A stretch of 64,000 nucleotides of DNA from Talaromyces rugulosus (taxonomy: Eukaryota; Ascomycota; Eurotiomycetes; Eurotiales; Trichocomaceae): NCBI RefSeq assembly GCF_013368755.1, contig NC_049562.1, positions 310,001 through 374,000 of the forward strand, written 5' to 3'. A model generated the notes under the pieces. It saw only the letters and a program-made list of their open reading frames with translations. It did not search any database and was not told the DNA's origin. The position numbers and the translations under genes are program-made. Below, piece by piece: positions 33,788-45,814 of this stretch; within the stretch, counting starts at the first letter, position 1; each line of letters begins with the position of its first letter.

Positions 33788-35481
33788 AGACTTCTTCAAT
33801 TAGCGGCAGTAGATATTAGTCTTTCTTAATTAGAGCATTTAGCTTCCAGTAATCCACGCAGAATCGAAATCCTCTATCTAGCTTAGATACTATAAGAATT
33901 AGCAATATAAAGGATACATTGCTAAACACAATAAAATCTTTATTTAGATTATCCAAGATATATTTTTATGCAGTCTTAAGCTCTTTTAGGTTTATTCAGT
34001 ATAAAAAGCTATAATCTAGCTTTTGCTTACTGATTAGCTCAATCTAATAATTATAGTCTTTATAATCTAGAAGCTTATCTAATTCTTATTTAAAGAATAC
34101 ATCCATATATTCCTAATATCTCTTAGGTAGTTTCTGTCTAATCTTAGCAAGCTCTTTAATTTCTAAATAATCTTCCTATTTATTCTATATAACTTTTTCA
34201 ATTTTATGGAAGCTTGTTATAAAGATGGTTATATTTTTATCCTTTAAGCACCTTACAAATTTTATAGTCCTAATAAGTGCTATCTACACCTCAGGCTTTA
34301 GTTTCACAAGCTTAGCTTGTTTCTGGCAGTATACTGGATTTATTTTTTTTTTAGAAAGGTCATTACACGTGTTACTTAATTATTAGTTTATCTTTATTAA
34401 TACCACAAGTTATTTCTTTCGATAGCTAGTCTAATATGATCTAGAGATAGTATTTATAGATATAGTCTTACATAGTGCTTTATTAGTAGCCTTCTATCTA
34501 ATTTCTTTATTAAAGAGACTATCTTGTTGATTAGCATCCTTCTGATGCTCTATAGAAACTTTTTTTGGTTGGAAGAGGATTACTTTAGGGATAAAGAGGT
34601 CTTGTTTAGATAATAGTTTATCCTTTAAGGAAACCTCTTCTGGCTAGAGTAACCAATGATAGCAATAGTCTATTAAGACACCATGCTCTGCTATCTATAT
34701 TTGTTTAAAGATAACATCATATTTCTCTAGCTTTAATATTAGAAAAGAAAGATACTACTATACTTATTCTTATATCTTCAAAGTCAGGCATATTAGATAT
34801 GTAATTGGTATAGCTGTTTTACTATTATACCCTTTTACTGTACAGGATTATTCTAAGAGAATTATGTAAGTTTAGAAATAGTATATAAGCTTCTCAGTAA
34901 GAAAAATATCAAAGAAAATATAACTATTTACTCTAGTATCTATTAATATTTTGATAATAATAGAAAGTCTATTCTTAGCTAATTAAATAGATAAGACTAG
35001 ACTATCCTGCTCTCTCTTTAATAATTAGAAAAGGTCTAAAGATGATAAATCAATATTTATAATACTTAGAGAGGAGTCTTTCTCTAGATATAGTTATTTT
35101 CTGACTGACTCTTTAGTAGGTTAACTTCTTTAAGATTTTTTAGCTCTAGTACTTTCTTTTTCAGAGGATAATTAAATATTCTATGCTCTAGCAACTTATA
35201 GTTAAAGTATTTATTCTTTTCTATTAGCTTCTTTTATTCTAACTATAGTAGGCCTTCTAATCCATTCTTCACTTTTAGAATTATTAGATTTAGGTAGTTC
35301 TCGCCAGGTTTAGGGTATATATCAGTCTTATGTGGGCGTGCACACTTTTTACTAATATTGATCTGCTTAAGATAATTAGCAATAATACTATATTCCTTAA
35401 TAAATTCCTAGTATAAGATGTATGGGTTATTACTTTCTTTGATTATTATATACTACAACTTAAAGAACAACTTATAGAACA
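33788..35481 (-). pseudogene. Element A: RT N-terminus, protease and gag C-terminus remnant
   Basis: Continues the pol interrupted at 28283. The junction sequence parallels the uninterrupted homologue in element C near 46255-46330, confirming that B1 was inserted cleanly. Further right are protease- and gag-like frames full of stops. It ends where element C begins. Confidence 0.7.
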
Positions 35482-35755
35482 TGTGACGTGCCTTTTCCAA
35501 AGATATTCGATTCCTATCTAGGGGTGCGATTCTCTAAAACAACAAGCATGGGAAAGGAATCTAACTACCAGGACCTGCGGGAAGGTTTTATCTTGTGTGC
35601 TTAGGTAACCAGCTTGACCCCTTATAGCCCCAGGATAAGGCTATCCCCAGATCTGGCACCACGGGTTAGAATTAATACCCTTCCTGCCTAAAGCCTCCCA
35701 TCCAGCTATAAGACCACTTCTACCCTTAGGGATAGCCTTAGGCTCAGCCATCACA
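35482..35755 (-). repeat. 3' LTR of element C
   Basis: 274 bp. The outer (left) part keeps TGTGACGTGCC; the inner part has many transitions compared with its partner. Confidence 0.92.
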
Positions 35756-38024
35756 TCACTCCTCCCTTTGAAAACACTTGCCTTCAAGCATTGATTGCTG
35801 GTCTGTTATCATCTATATACTCTTCAACAAATCAATCCTCCTCTATAGCTTTCATCCATGCATCTAACTGGCGTGGTGGACCTAGCTTCTTAGGGTTAGC
35901 ATTATAGAATAATTTCAGTATCAATAGAGTGTTTAAAAAGTACTCTGCTGGATACTATACTAGATCTAGATCTTTGTCTAGCTAGCTTACTTAATAGTAC
36001 AGCTTTTTCTAGTGTATCTAAAAGTCTAGGATCCTATTAATTTCCTATTCTGAATTTCTGTTGACCTAGAGCTTAGGATATTCTTTTTCTAGTTAACTAG
36101 TAAAGGGCTTGGTTAAAGTAATATAGCAGAGCTTGTCTAGGGAAAAGATATAGTGCACTTATATATCTTATAATAAATTTAATTTAAAGATATATCCTAT
36201 CTTATGTAGTATCTTGTATAGCTTTTTGGACTGATGGCCTAGCTTTCTGTTTAGTTGTTTTGTATTCTATCCTTTGTTACTGATGTAGATGTGGTTACTA
36301 ACTTTGAAGTCTATTTTCTATCTGTGCTTGTTTGTTTGCTGTTACTGTCTATTTTGTGCTTCTATAATATTATTGTAGGTATGGTCCTATATATGCTCTA
36401 AATACTGTATCTATGCTCAGGCTTTCTTCTCGTTCAGTGTGTAGCTTCTAGGCAGTGTTAATAGTATTTAATTAAACAATATCTAAGGAGTATAATTTTT
36501 TTCTATTTTAAATAAGGATATTTCTATAGATTTCTATGGCAGTGACACAGTTATAAAGTTGATAATTAATAGATACTCCAACTAGTTGTCTATTATAAAG
36601 TTAATATATAGCTGTAGTTACTGCTGAAGATACTGATTTACTATTTCTGTTTATCCATCTATCTGGGCATACCGTGCTGTTGATAGCTTTATCTTAATGT
36701 GAAGGATTCAGCACACCTCTCCCCAGAACTTAGAGATGAACTGGTTTCCTTGGTCTGATATAATGCTGTCTAGCAGGCCTGTCTATAAGAAGATATATTG
36801 AATCTATAACTTTGTCATATCTCTAGCTGTTACCTTCTTGTGACATAGTATGGAGACTGGTTTTTTGGTTAAGTGGTTAACAGTGATAAAAACGTTATTG
36901 AATCCTTGTTTGTCCTGGGGTAGCTCTATGAAGTCTATTGACAAATGCTGCCAAGGTTGTACTAGGATAGATAATGGTTGGAGGAGTCCAGAGGCCCTGT
37001 CTCTGTATGTGTTCATTCTCTTATATATCTTGTAATTATCTATATATTGATTCATATCATTGCTTTATACCTTTTAGTAGAATTGTTCTCAGACTAGCTT
37101 TAGTATCTTTATACGTCCTAGGTACACTGTTATAGATTGTTAATATACTTTATCTAGCAGTTATACTCGTAAATTGTTCTTCTTAGAAATATAGAGTTAT
37201 TTATTAAAGAAAAATTATCTTTTAATCACTCTATAGTTCTCTTTTTTTTCTGAGAGTAAGACTTCAGCATCTTTCTTAGCCACATATTCCTTATTGGCCA
37301 CTAATATCTTAGTAATAATATTATTCTTTGCAGTTAGAATGACCAGTTCTATATATATCATCTTAAATATGATCTTATTATTAATTTTATACCACAGCAG
37401 TAGTGTTCAATTCTAGTAGTTAAGATTTTTTATCTTTTTATTTTCTCTTTAGATAAGGATATCTACTAATATATTTATTTTTCCTAGTTAGTATCTGAGT
37501 ACAAAGTGGTATTCCTTTAAAAACTCGTATTATTAGGCTTATTAGATGTTCAGAGCTTTGGTAGTCATAAAGTATTCAAGAGCCTGATGATTTGATAGAA
37601 TATCAAAAGACTCCTGTCCTTTTAGTCTAACTAATTTAGACTTCCATTCCCTTAGAGCCTTTATTACTGCCAGTAGTTCCTTGTCATAGATATCGTAATT
37701 ATACTTGGCTAGGATTATTAATATAGAATAGTACACAACTAGATGCTATTTCTTATCCTTATACAGTTAAAATAGGACTGTAGCCACTACTCTATCTGAT
37801 GTGTCTATTTCTATGTGGGTTTGGCAATTGGGGTTGTAATAGACTAGCATCGAGGCTTTTAATAATTTTTTTTTCAGACTTTCAAATGCTTCTTTGCACT
37901 CCTTACTCTATATAAATAGAATGTTAGTTCGAGTAAGGTAATACAATAGCCTTGCAGTTTGGCTATAGGCCTTTATAAACTTCTGATAAAAGTTATAGAA
38001 ACTAAAGAATGACTATACTCTTAA
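35756..38024 (-). pseudogene. Element C: chromodomain, integrase and RNase H remnant
   Basis: Minus-strand coding relic. At about 36050-35830 a chromodomain pattern remains, ending in ILKLFYNANPKKLGPPRQL. The integrase core is open at 37055-36804 (SIDFIELPQDKQGFNNVFITV, followed by KKPVSILCHKKVTARDM). RNase H is at 37736-37542 (NYDIYDKELLAVIKALREW), the best kept part. The frame is cut by D1. Confidence 0.78.
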
Positions 38025-38353
38025 TGTAAAGTGGGTGGTGTCTGAAAGACTTATATATGAGGGAGTTGGAACCTACTGGGCTCCGAGGGGGTTCCTACTA
38101 GGAGTCGAGGCAGTATATAAAGTAAATAGAGATGGGTTATATTGATATAGAATAAACCGCTTGAGCCCCTTCATCCTGGGGGATGGGGTCTCAAGCTTAT
38201 AAGCCTGATCTAGATGAGATCCTACTTCCTAACAGGGTTATATTCACCGAGCATGAGGGGTAGATGCATCCTTTGTGATGTATCAACTCAATCCGCGGAG
38301 GATATGCAGGCCTTTGTAAGCTGAATTAGCATCCCTGAGCTTGGCACTTCACA
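38025..38353 (-). repeat. 3' LTR of D1
   Basis: 329 bp (TGTAAAGTGGG to GGCACTTCACA on the plus strand). It matches the other D1 LTR except for three G-to-A changes at the other copy's inner edge and six transitions at this copy's inner (right) edge. Confidence 0.95.
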
Positions 38354-38846
38354 ATCCATCCCTCCTGGAAGAGATCATCCTCGAGACCTTATATCTATAG
38401 ATTAGGAATAACCTTATATCTAACGCGGTGGTTGCTACAGCAGCTGGCTAATCAAAACAAAGGACATCACAGTTTCCTAATTCGGAAGGCGGTTTGGTGC
38501 AGTAGTAGGTAGGTCCACCCATGTATGTGTTGACATATGGGAACTCTAAAAATAAACATAAAATGTTCCTTATCCACACACAGCAACACCTTGATATATG
38601 TCCCTTGTTGATTCCCCTATTAATTAGTTTCAAGTTGTAAGCTATCACAGACATTTTACTAATCTTAAATTATAATAGTTCTTAGAATCAAGCTTTTTTC
38701 TTCATCCTATTCTACTTCTATCTCTACCAGCAATAGTCCCCTACACCCCCAAGCCCATTCATCTCCCAGTTCAGGTACATATTAACCTATCCTGACATTC
38801 TTATAGAAAACCCCAACCCATCATAGGCCCTCAGGCTCTACTCGTC

Positions 38847-40153
38847 ATGGCTGCAGTGCTCACCACCCTGCTCTGGTAAGTGCTTCCTTAAGAGGCTCCT
38901 AGTCAGCTTCAAGTCAGTTCCTAGTAGAATGACATAGTACTTTAGTATCCCAAGTTACCACAGTTGTCTCTAAGACTTCTCATAATAGTCATCCAGCAGT
39001 TATTAGATTATTAACTAACAGGTTTAAATAATAAAAAAATGTTTTTACTTCCCCTACTATCACCACCAAGGAGCTTAATATACTCCTCACTATTATAAGT
39101 AGTTCAATATAGGCTTTCTCAAATTAACCTTGGTTTCCCCCTCCTAGTAGACTCTGTCTCAGGGCCTAGATAGATAATATATATAGTAGATACTAATAGA
39201 TATATCCAATTTTTAGGAAGATTCAGACTTATCATCCCTTAAGCCCAATACCAACATAACCAATCACCTTAAGTCTAGCCCTACCAAGAATGCCACTTTA
39301 GCTCCCTTGGCTGAAAACATAGTAAAAAATGCCAATAAGACTCCTCGTCATACACAGGCCACCTCTAAGATGCCTATACCGGTGGCTTCTGCCCTAGATA
39401 TCCCTAATATCCTTCTGTCTAGCAACCAGCCAGACTTTTCAGAATACTATAACCCTCAATCTAGAGCTCCTTTATGTGCGCTCAAAGCACGCAGTCTACA
39501 TCAATTAACTAGTCAAAAGTCAGCTCAATTAGCAAGGGTCTCTCCTACATACTTTAGTACTGTCCCTATAGCGGATAAACGCTTAGTACTTTAGCAAAGC
39601 CACCCCTATTTACATTATACAAAACTAGTAGACTACTACCAGAATTTCTACGTGCAGCATCTGCCAACAGAAAAATATTATTACTATTCCTATTTAAAAG
39701 TAAAATGCAATTCTATACTAGACTTGCAATTAGCCTCATTCTATATTATACAAGCAATATTCCGCTTAGGCGTATCTCCAGAGGCCATCCAGACAGCCAC
39801 TAATTAGATTCAGGTTGTCGAGGGGACGCTCCATAAAGAACTATCCTCATCATCCTCTCAATCACAGATTCGCTCGCTAGGACCGTCTGAATCAGACCAA
39901 ATCACAACATTAAAAGCCTGTCTTAACCAGATTAAAGGCACTATAAGCCAGATTCTTCAAATCTTGAATTGGCAAGTAAATATAATCCCTTTTTAGTATT
40001 TACTTTCAATAGGGCTTTTGCCTAGTCTAGTACTAATAGTAATAGAATAAATATTTTAACATTACACCTACCACTGTCCCTACTGCTCCTACTTCCCCTA
40101 CCACCCACCACCATAGCAGTATTTTATAGAGTCCTCCTACATAGAATAGTCCT
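38847..40153 (+). pseudogene. D1 antisense gene with introns, RIP-damaged
   Basis: On the strand opposite to gag-pol, a multi-exon gene can be traced. An ATG at 38847 is followed by a short Ala/Leu-rich exon and a GTAAG donor at 38876. An exon ends near 39095 (EELxxLLT pattern). The main exon, 39217-39974 (758 bp), starts after TTTTAG with a TACTAAT branch site upstream and ends at a GTAA donor. A last small exon lies near 40056-40153. The encoded protein is acidic at first and then has a segment that is Cys-rich in D2 but Tyr-rich here, as expected of G-to-A RIP. I recognise no domain. The same layout is in D2. Confidence 0.5.
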
Positions 40154-40486
40154 TCAGAACAGTAGTTTAGTCTTAGTAGTTAGTTTTCTTTTATTTTTTT
40201 GAATAATAAAATCTTTTTTCTCATCGTACAATTTCCTCATAAAATCCTCGTTAAACCTAAAACCTGGTAGAAAAAATAGAAAGAGTGATTCCAAAGCACA
40301 GCCAGCTCCCTCTCATAGCCAAGTAGTAATCCTTATTAGTAATGCCAAGAGATATAATAAAGATAAGAAGATCATATTTATATACTAAGACGGTTCCAAG
40401 TCAGAGCCTTTATAGCTCCTAGTCAGCTTCAGATAGAAGGCCCCAAAGTAATAAAAACCAAAAAACCTATTCTTAAAAAAAAGGTC

Positions 40487-43400
40487 TATCTTCTTTTTAC
40501 TTTATAGGCTACTAACTAGTAATATTCCTCAAGGAGTTTCTTTACATTACCAAGGTCTTTTTTATTCAACCATTTATTCTTATAAGAAGGATATCCAAGC
40601 CATTTTACTAAGTACTTAGTTCGTCCGCAGTAGATATAATAGTTGATGATAGCTTCAATTTCCTATTCTTCTTTATCATCCATAATAATCACTTATAATT
40701 CCCATTCATTTTCTTCTCCTCTCTATAGATAATATGGTTCTAATAAAGAGATATAGAAAACAGGATAAATTCAACACCAATTCACCAATAGCTGAAGCTA
40801 GTAAACTTGCTTTCTTATCCTTTCAATAACCTTAAAGCTTCCTTCATATAGGAAGTCAAGCTTCTTATTTGGCCTAAAGGATTTAAGGTTTTTCATAGAT
40901 AACAGCACCCGGTCACCCACAGTATACTCTTTTAGTTAATAACATTTATTATAATAGATAGCTTACACCTTGGTTATTTCTTCAAGATAAAGCTTCACCT
41001 ACTCCCTAATTTCTTTTAATTTCTCAACACACTCTTACATCAATTAAACCATGGAAGATTCAATATAGTTATTAAAGGAAGGCTTCAGATCAAAGCCAAC
41101 TAGACTCCTAAATAGGATCATCCTAGTGCTTACATATTTCAAGTTATTATAAACAAACTAAGCTGCTGACAAATACTACACCCAATCATCCTATCACTGA
41201 TTCATATAGCAGCGCAGATAATATTCCATAACCTAGTTCAATCTCTCCATCTGGCCATCCATCTATAAATAAAAAGCAGTGCTCAATTGTCGCTTGATTC
41301 CAAACTAATACATCAGTTCAAACCAGAATCCACTAGTAAAAAACAATCCTCAGTCAGTAACAATACTATCCAAATAGCCATAGATATTAAAAACTCTCTT
41401 GGTTATTATATCTACAAGTTCTTCAGCATTAATACTCTTCTTACAAAAAATATAGATACCCAACTTAGTAAAGCAGTCAACAACAACCAATATAAAGTCA
41501 TAAACTTCTTTCTGAAATCTATTCAGAGACAGGTCTATAATAAAGTCCATAAACAAGCTTTTACTCAGTCCTAAAAAGACCAGTAATAATTACAATTAAC
41601 TATAAAGTCAGTGCCTTCACACCTTTACAAACTAACATATCTCACAAGTACAAACATACTTATCTATATCTTAATCCATCCTAAGCCAATAATACTTTTA
41701 ACTTATTAAATCAAGAGTTCTTACAACACTGAAATGACCTATATATAGATAGTTATAATACAACTTCATAAGTTCACTCTGCAGAGCCATATCCTCTGGC
41801 ATATATACCCTCTCATAATAATGTAAAAAACCATTCTTAGTACTCTAAGCCACCTTCAAGTCCCCAACTCAGTTCCTAGTTGCCTTCAAGTTATTTCTAA
41901 CTTAGTTCCTAAATAGATTCCTAGTTGCCTTTAAATCATTTTTAACTTAGTTTCTAGACAAGTCCATTAATTTAGATTTAGAAATCCCATCCGCCGAAAC
42001 CATCTTCTACTAAGAAAAGGCGTCCCCTTCCTATAGCTTTTATACTAAATCTACAGTTAACAGCATTAAAGAGCCAAAAATGTCCTCAGCTTACATTGCT
42101 CTAAGTGCAAGTCTTCTCTGGCAACAGCAGGCTCTAGAAACCTAACTGTTTATACATAAATCCATACTGAGACTCTCCCCTCAAAATAAGCTTGCCCTAC
42201 TAAGACTATCCTCTAGAGATATCAAGCTTACCAGCTTTATACCAGACTCTAATATATTTAATTTCAATTTATATTATAAAGTCAATAATAATCCAACATC
42301 TTCTTCTCTTTCTCTATCTTCAAAAAAGTCCAGGCATCAGAATAGAGTATCTAAAAAGTTCTTTACCCCAGGCTTATATTTAATCTCAAAATCATAAACC
42401 ACTAAAAGCTGAGCCTATCTAGTCTGCTTTACATTCAACTTCTTCGCAGTGAAGAAGTAAGTTAAATTATTATAGTCTATCTATATCCTAATAGGGTGCT
42501 TGCTACCTTTAAGATAATAACATTATTTCTAGAAAATAAATACAATTGCTTCTAATTCCTAATCATATATCAGCCAACAACATTCTATCTTACTATACTT
42601 TTAGCTTAAGAAAGTAACTAGATACCAGTATACTCAGTTTCTAGTCAATTCCAAGTCAGAGCCGACCTAGGTCCTAATAAGATCTATATCAGAGCCTGGT
42701 TACAGAAGTATAGCTCCTCTTCCAATCTTTAAAACATCCATAATAATCTTAATTCTCTTCTCTAGGTCAAAGTATCTTACCACCAAAAGACTTTTGAAAG
42801 TGTCATAAAGCTCTTCAAAAGCCTTCTTTACTTCCAGAATTAGTTTAAATCTATAAGTCCCTATTTTAAGATCTCCTTTAAGCATCTCAGACAGCAGTGC
42901 TGTTATAGTTAAAAAACTTCTTATAAATTTTCTAAAGAACCCAGTAAAGTCTAAGAAAACTTGGATTTTCTTTACAGACTTTGGTTCAGGCCAGTTCTAA
43001 ATAACTTCAGTTTATTCAGTGTCTATTGAGGTTCCTTACTCATCAATAACATAGCTTAGGAATTTTATCCTCTACTAATAGAAACTATACTTTAAAGCTT
43101 TTACATATAGCTAATAGTCTCTAAACCTCTGCAGAACCTATTTAATATACTTCACATATTCTTCTTCTAATTATGAATAAATCAGGATATCATTAAAGTA
43201 AACAATTATAAAATTATTAATAAGGCCTTTCAAGGCATCATGAATATAAGATTAAAAGATCACAGGGGCATTAGTTAACCCAAATGGCATGACTAAATAC
43301 TCATAGTGTCCATACCAAGTTCAGAAAGCCATTTTCCACTCATCTCCACACTTAATTCTTATCCGGTGATATGCATCCTAGAGATCAATCTTGGTAAAGC

Positions 43401-45438
43401 GTTTAGATCCCATCAATCAGTCCAGCATCTCATCTATCCTTGGTAGGGGATAACAGTTTTTGACTATAATCTCATTAAGACCACAGTAATCCACGCAGAC
43501 ATATAAAGAGCTGTCTGCTTTCTTTGCAAATAAAATAGATATACCGGCTGGGCTTGTTAATTCTTAGATCCAACCCTTCTACTGCATCTCTTCTAGATAT
43601 ATATGTAGGTGTTCCAATTCTTTCACTAAACATAGATAAAGAGGTCCATAAAGAGGGCCCTTTACATCTAATTGCAAAATAATCTCATAATTGACATTCT
43701 TAGGAGGTAAGATTACCATCTCCTTTTCTGAGAATACATCGGTGTACTCATTATAAGTGTCTAGAAGTTTTTCTTCTTCTAGTTCAACTGCTTCTACAGA
43801 TAGAAGGAACATGGTCACTATTCTTGCCAGCAGTCCAAAGCATCAAAGCATCTCAATTTTAATCTTAATAGACAATTCTTTACTTTTTCAAAATTACCAC
43901 CTTTGCCCACACCAGATAAAGATCATAGGATCTTCATCCCAAAGCCAGGTCTTCCCTAGGATGGCTTCAAATCCGGTCATGTTGATTACATAGAACCGTA
44001 GGGGATAGTTCTTTTCTCTCCCCTTTATATCAATAACCGTGGTGTCAAGATTGAGAATAGCGAAGCAAGTAGTGACCTGCCCATCAACAAATTTAACAGG
44101 TTATTCTAGATTCCAAATCAGCTCCTAGCCAGCTTCGAGTAGGAACCTATATAATATAAAATTCTCATCTACTCCAGTATCAAGCATAGCAATCACCTCA
44201 GATCTTACTTCAGAAAGATTCAATCTTATATGAATTAGCATAGCAAAGTTCTTCAAATCTTCCTCCTTCCTCAAACTAGCAACCACAGGCAGTCCTCATT
44301 AGATTTGCTCTTTATCAGACTATTTCTCAATCTCCTTTTCCTTTTTTATATGGGTAGCATTTAGCTTCAGAGATAAAATTAGATTCCCTTCAGCGGTTTT
44401 GGTAGCTTTGCACTCAATAGCATAATAGCTAGTACGATTACAACGATAGCAGATCACTATCAACTTATCCTTATTCTTTAAGAAGGATTTCTACTTTTTC
44501 TAAGATTTCTTTCAGTCATTATGATCTAATCTATATTTTCACTTTCAAGTCGGCTTCAAGTCAGAACCTTCTTGGTTCCAAGTCGGACCTTAGCCTCCAG
44601 AATGATTATTATTCTCATTTTTAGCTTTCCTTTCCAATCTCCACTCTTGCTTCTCGATTTGATACAATCATTAAGCGGTAGTAATTAGATCCAGAAGCTT
44701 TGCTAGGAGTATACCCATTCTCGTGATATCCGAATGGATCTTTGGCAACAGCTTTACCAGGAAGATTCGATATTTGAAGAGGTCTTCAGCCGATAAAAGC
44801 CCGCCACTTCCTTCTCTCGCTTTCTCATAGAGAATCGAGAATTTAGAATAAAAAGCTTCAGAGTCTTGCCCATTTAACTATATTAAGCTTAATAAAGCCA
44901 TAGCGCTATTAATTCCTCAGTTCTAAAGAGACTTGATCTGGTCCTCCAACCAGATTTGGAAATTATCAAAAGTAAAAGATTACAAGTCAATCAAACTTTT
45001 CTTCTCTCTCTATTAGATACAGTGATCTCCATCAAGCCAAGCGGCAGCATATTAAACCTTACTTGCTTCGTCAAGATAGGATCAGGAATGACTTAAGATG
45101 TTATTTTCTACATCCTTAATCCATTCCTCGAATTCCTTGATGGATTTGGAAGTGAAGCACTTAGGGTCTAGAACCTTAGTATCACAACATTCACTAATGA
45201 TCGCATGCGACAGTCCAGTGGTTCTGAGCCTTTATATAAAGGTCTGCAGCATATCCATGGTCATATTAATTTATAGAACAGCTTATAGAGGTAAATCTTC
45301 AGAAGTTGCATCCTACGCCGGTTCAGTACTGGTATAGTCCTAAGCCTCTTTCTCCTCGTGCACAAATCCCAGGTTAGAAACTAGAACAGTTCCCAGTTCA
45401 TCTGGTATTGGAGAAGTCATGCCTTATATAGTCATCAT
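40487..45438 (-). pseudogene. D1 gag-pol with chromodomain, destroyed by RIP
   Basis: From right to left: gag start near 45438; protease/RT linker open at 43818-43579 (EEKLLDTYNEYTDVFSEKE); RT; RNase H start at 42885-42700 (KAFEELYDTFKSLLVVRYFD); integrase core at 41556-41350 (FTKLGIYIFCKKSINAEEL); chromodomain at about 40665-40503 (RTKYLVKWLGYPSYKN). Replacements relative to D2 are of the Pro-to-Leu/Ser, Thr-to-Ile, Ala-to-Val and Arg-to-Cys type, so C-to-T on the coding strand. The many stops make it non-functional. Confidence 0.85.
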
Positions 45439-45480
45439 CATCTCGGAGTCAATTCGGATCCTCATAGAAGCGGTTTATAA

Positions 45481-45809
45481 TGTAAAGTGGATGATGTCTG
45501 AAAGACTTATATATGAGAGAGTTGGAACCTACTGGGCTCCGAGGGGGTTCCTACTAGGAGTCGAGGCAGTATATAAAGTAAATAGAGATGGGTTATATTG
45601 ATATAGAATAAACCGCTTGAGCCCCTTCATCCTGGGGGATGGGGTCTCAAGCTTATAAGCCTGATCTAGATGAGATCCTACTTCCTAACAGGGTTATATT
45701 CACCGAGCATGAGGGGTAGATGCATCCTTTGTGATGTATCAACTCAATCCGCGGAGGATATGCAGGCCTTTGTAAGCCGGATCGGCATCCCCGAGCCTGG
45801 CACTTCACA
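45481..45809 (-). repeat. 5' LTR of D1
   Basis: 329 bp partner of 38025-38353; its only changes are three G-to-A near its inner (left) edge. Confidence 0.95.
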
Positions 45810-45814
45810 CTTAA

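Larger units (their letters stand above)
38025..45809 (-). mobile_element. Element D1: Gypsy chromovirus with an extra antisense gene
   Basis: 7785 bp, 329 bp LTRs, target duplication CTTAA (38020-38024 and 45810-45814). It lies at the RT/RNase H border of element C. The minus strand reads gag, pol, chromodomain; the 2.1 kb between pol and the 3' LTR holds an antisense gene. It is collinear with D2 without any length change: position x in D2 corresponds to 101383 minus x here. Confidence 0.93.

Noticed and set aside
41287..41574. Plus-strand ORFs inside D1 (41287-41574, 43757-43993, 45098-45337)
   Set aside because: They are the antisense of integrase, protease/RT linker and gag of D1, and lack the splice structure and copy-to-copy frame seen for 38847-40153.
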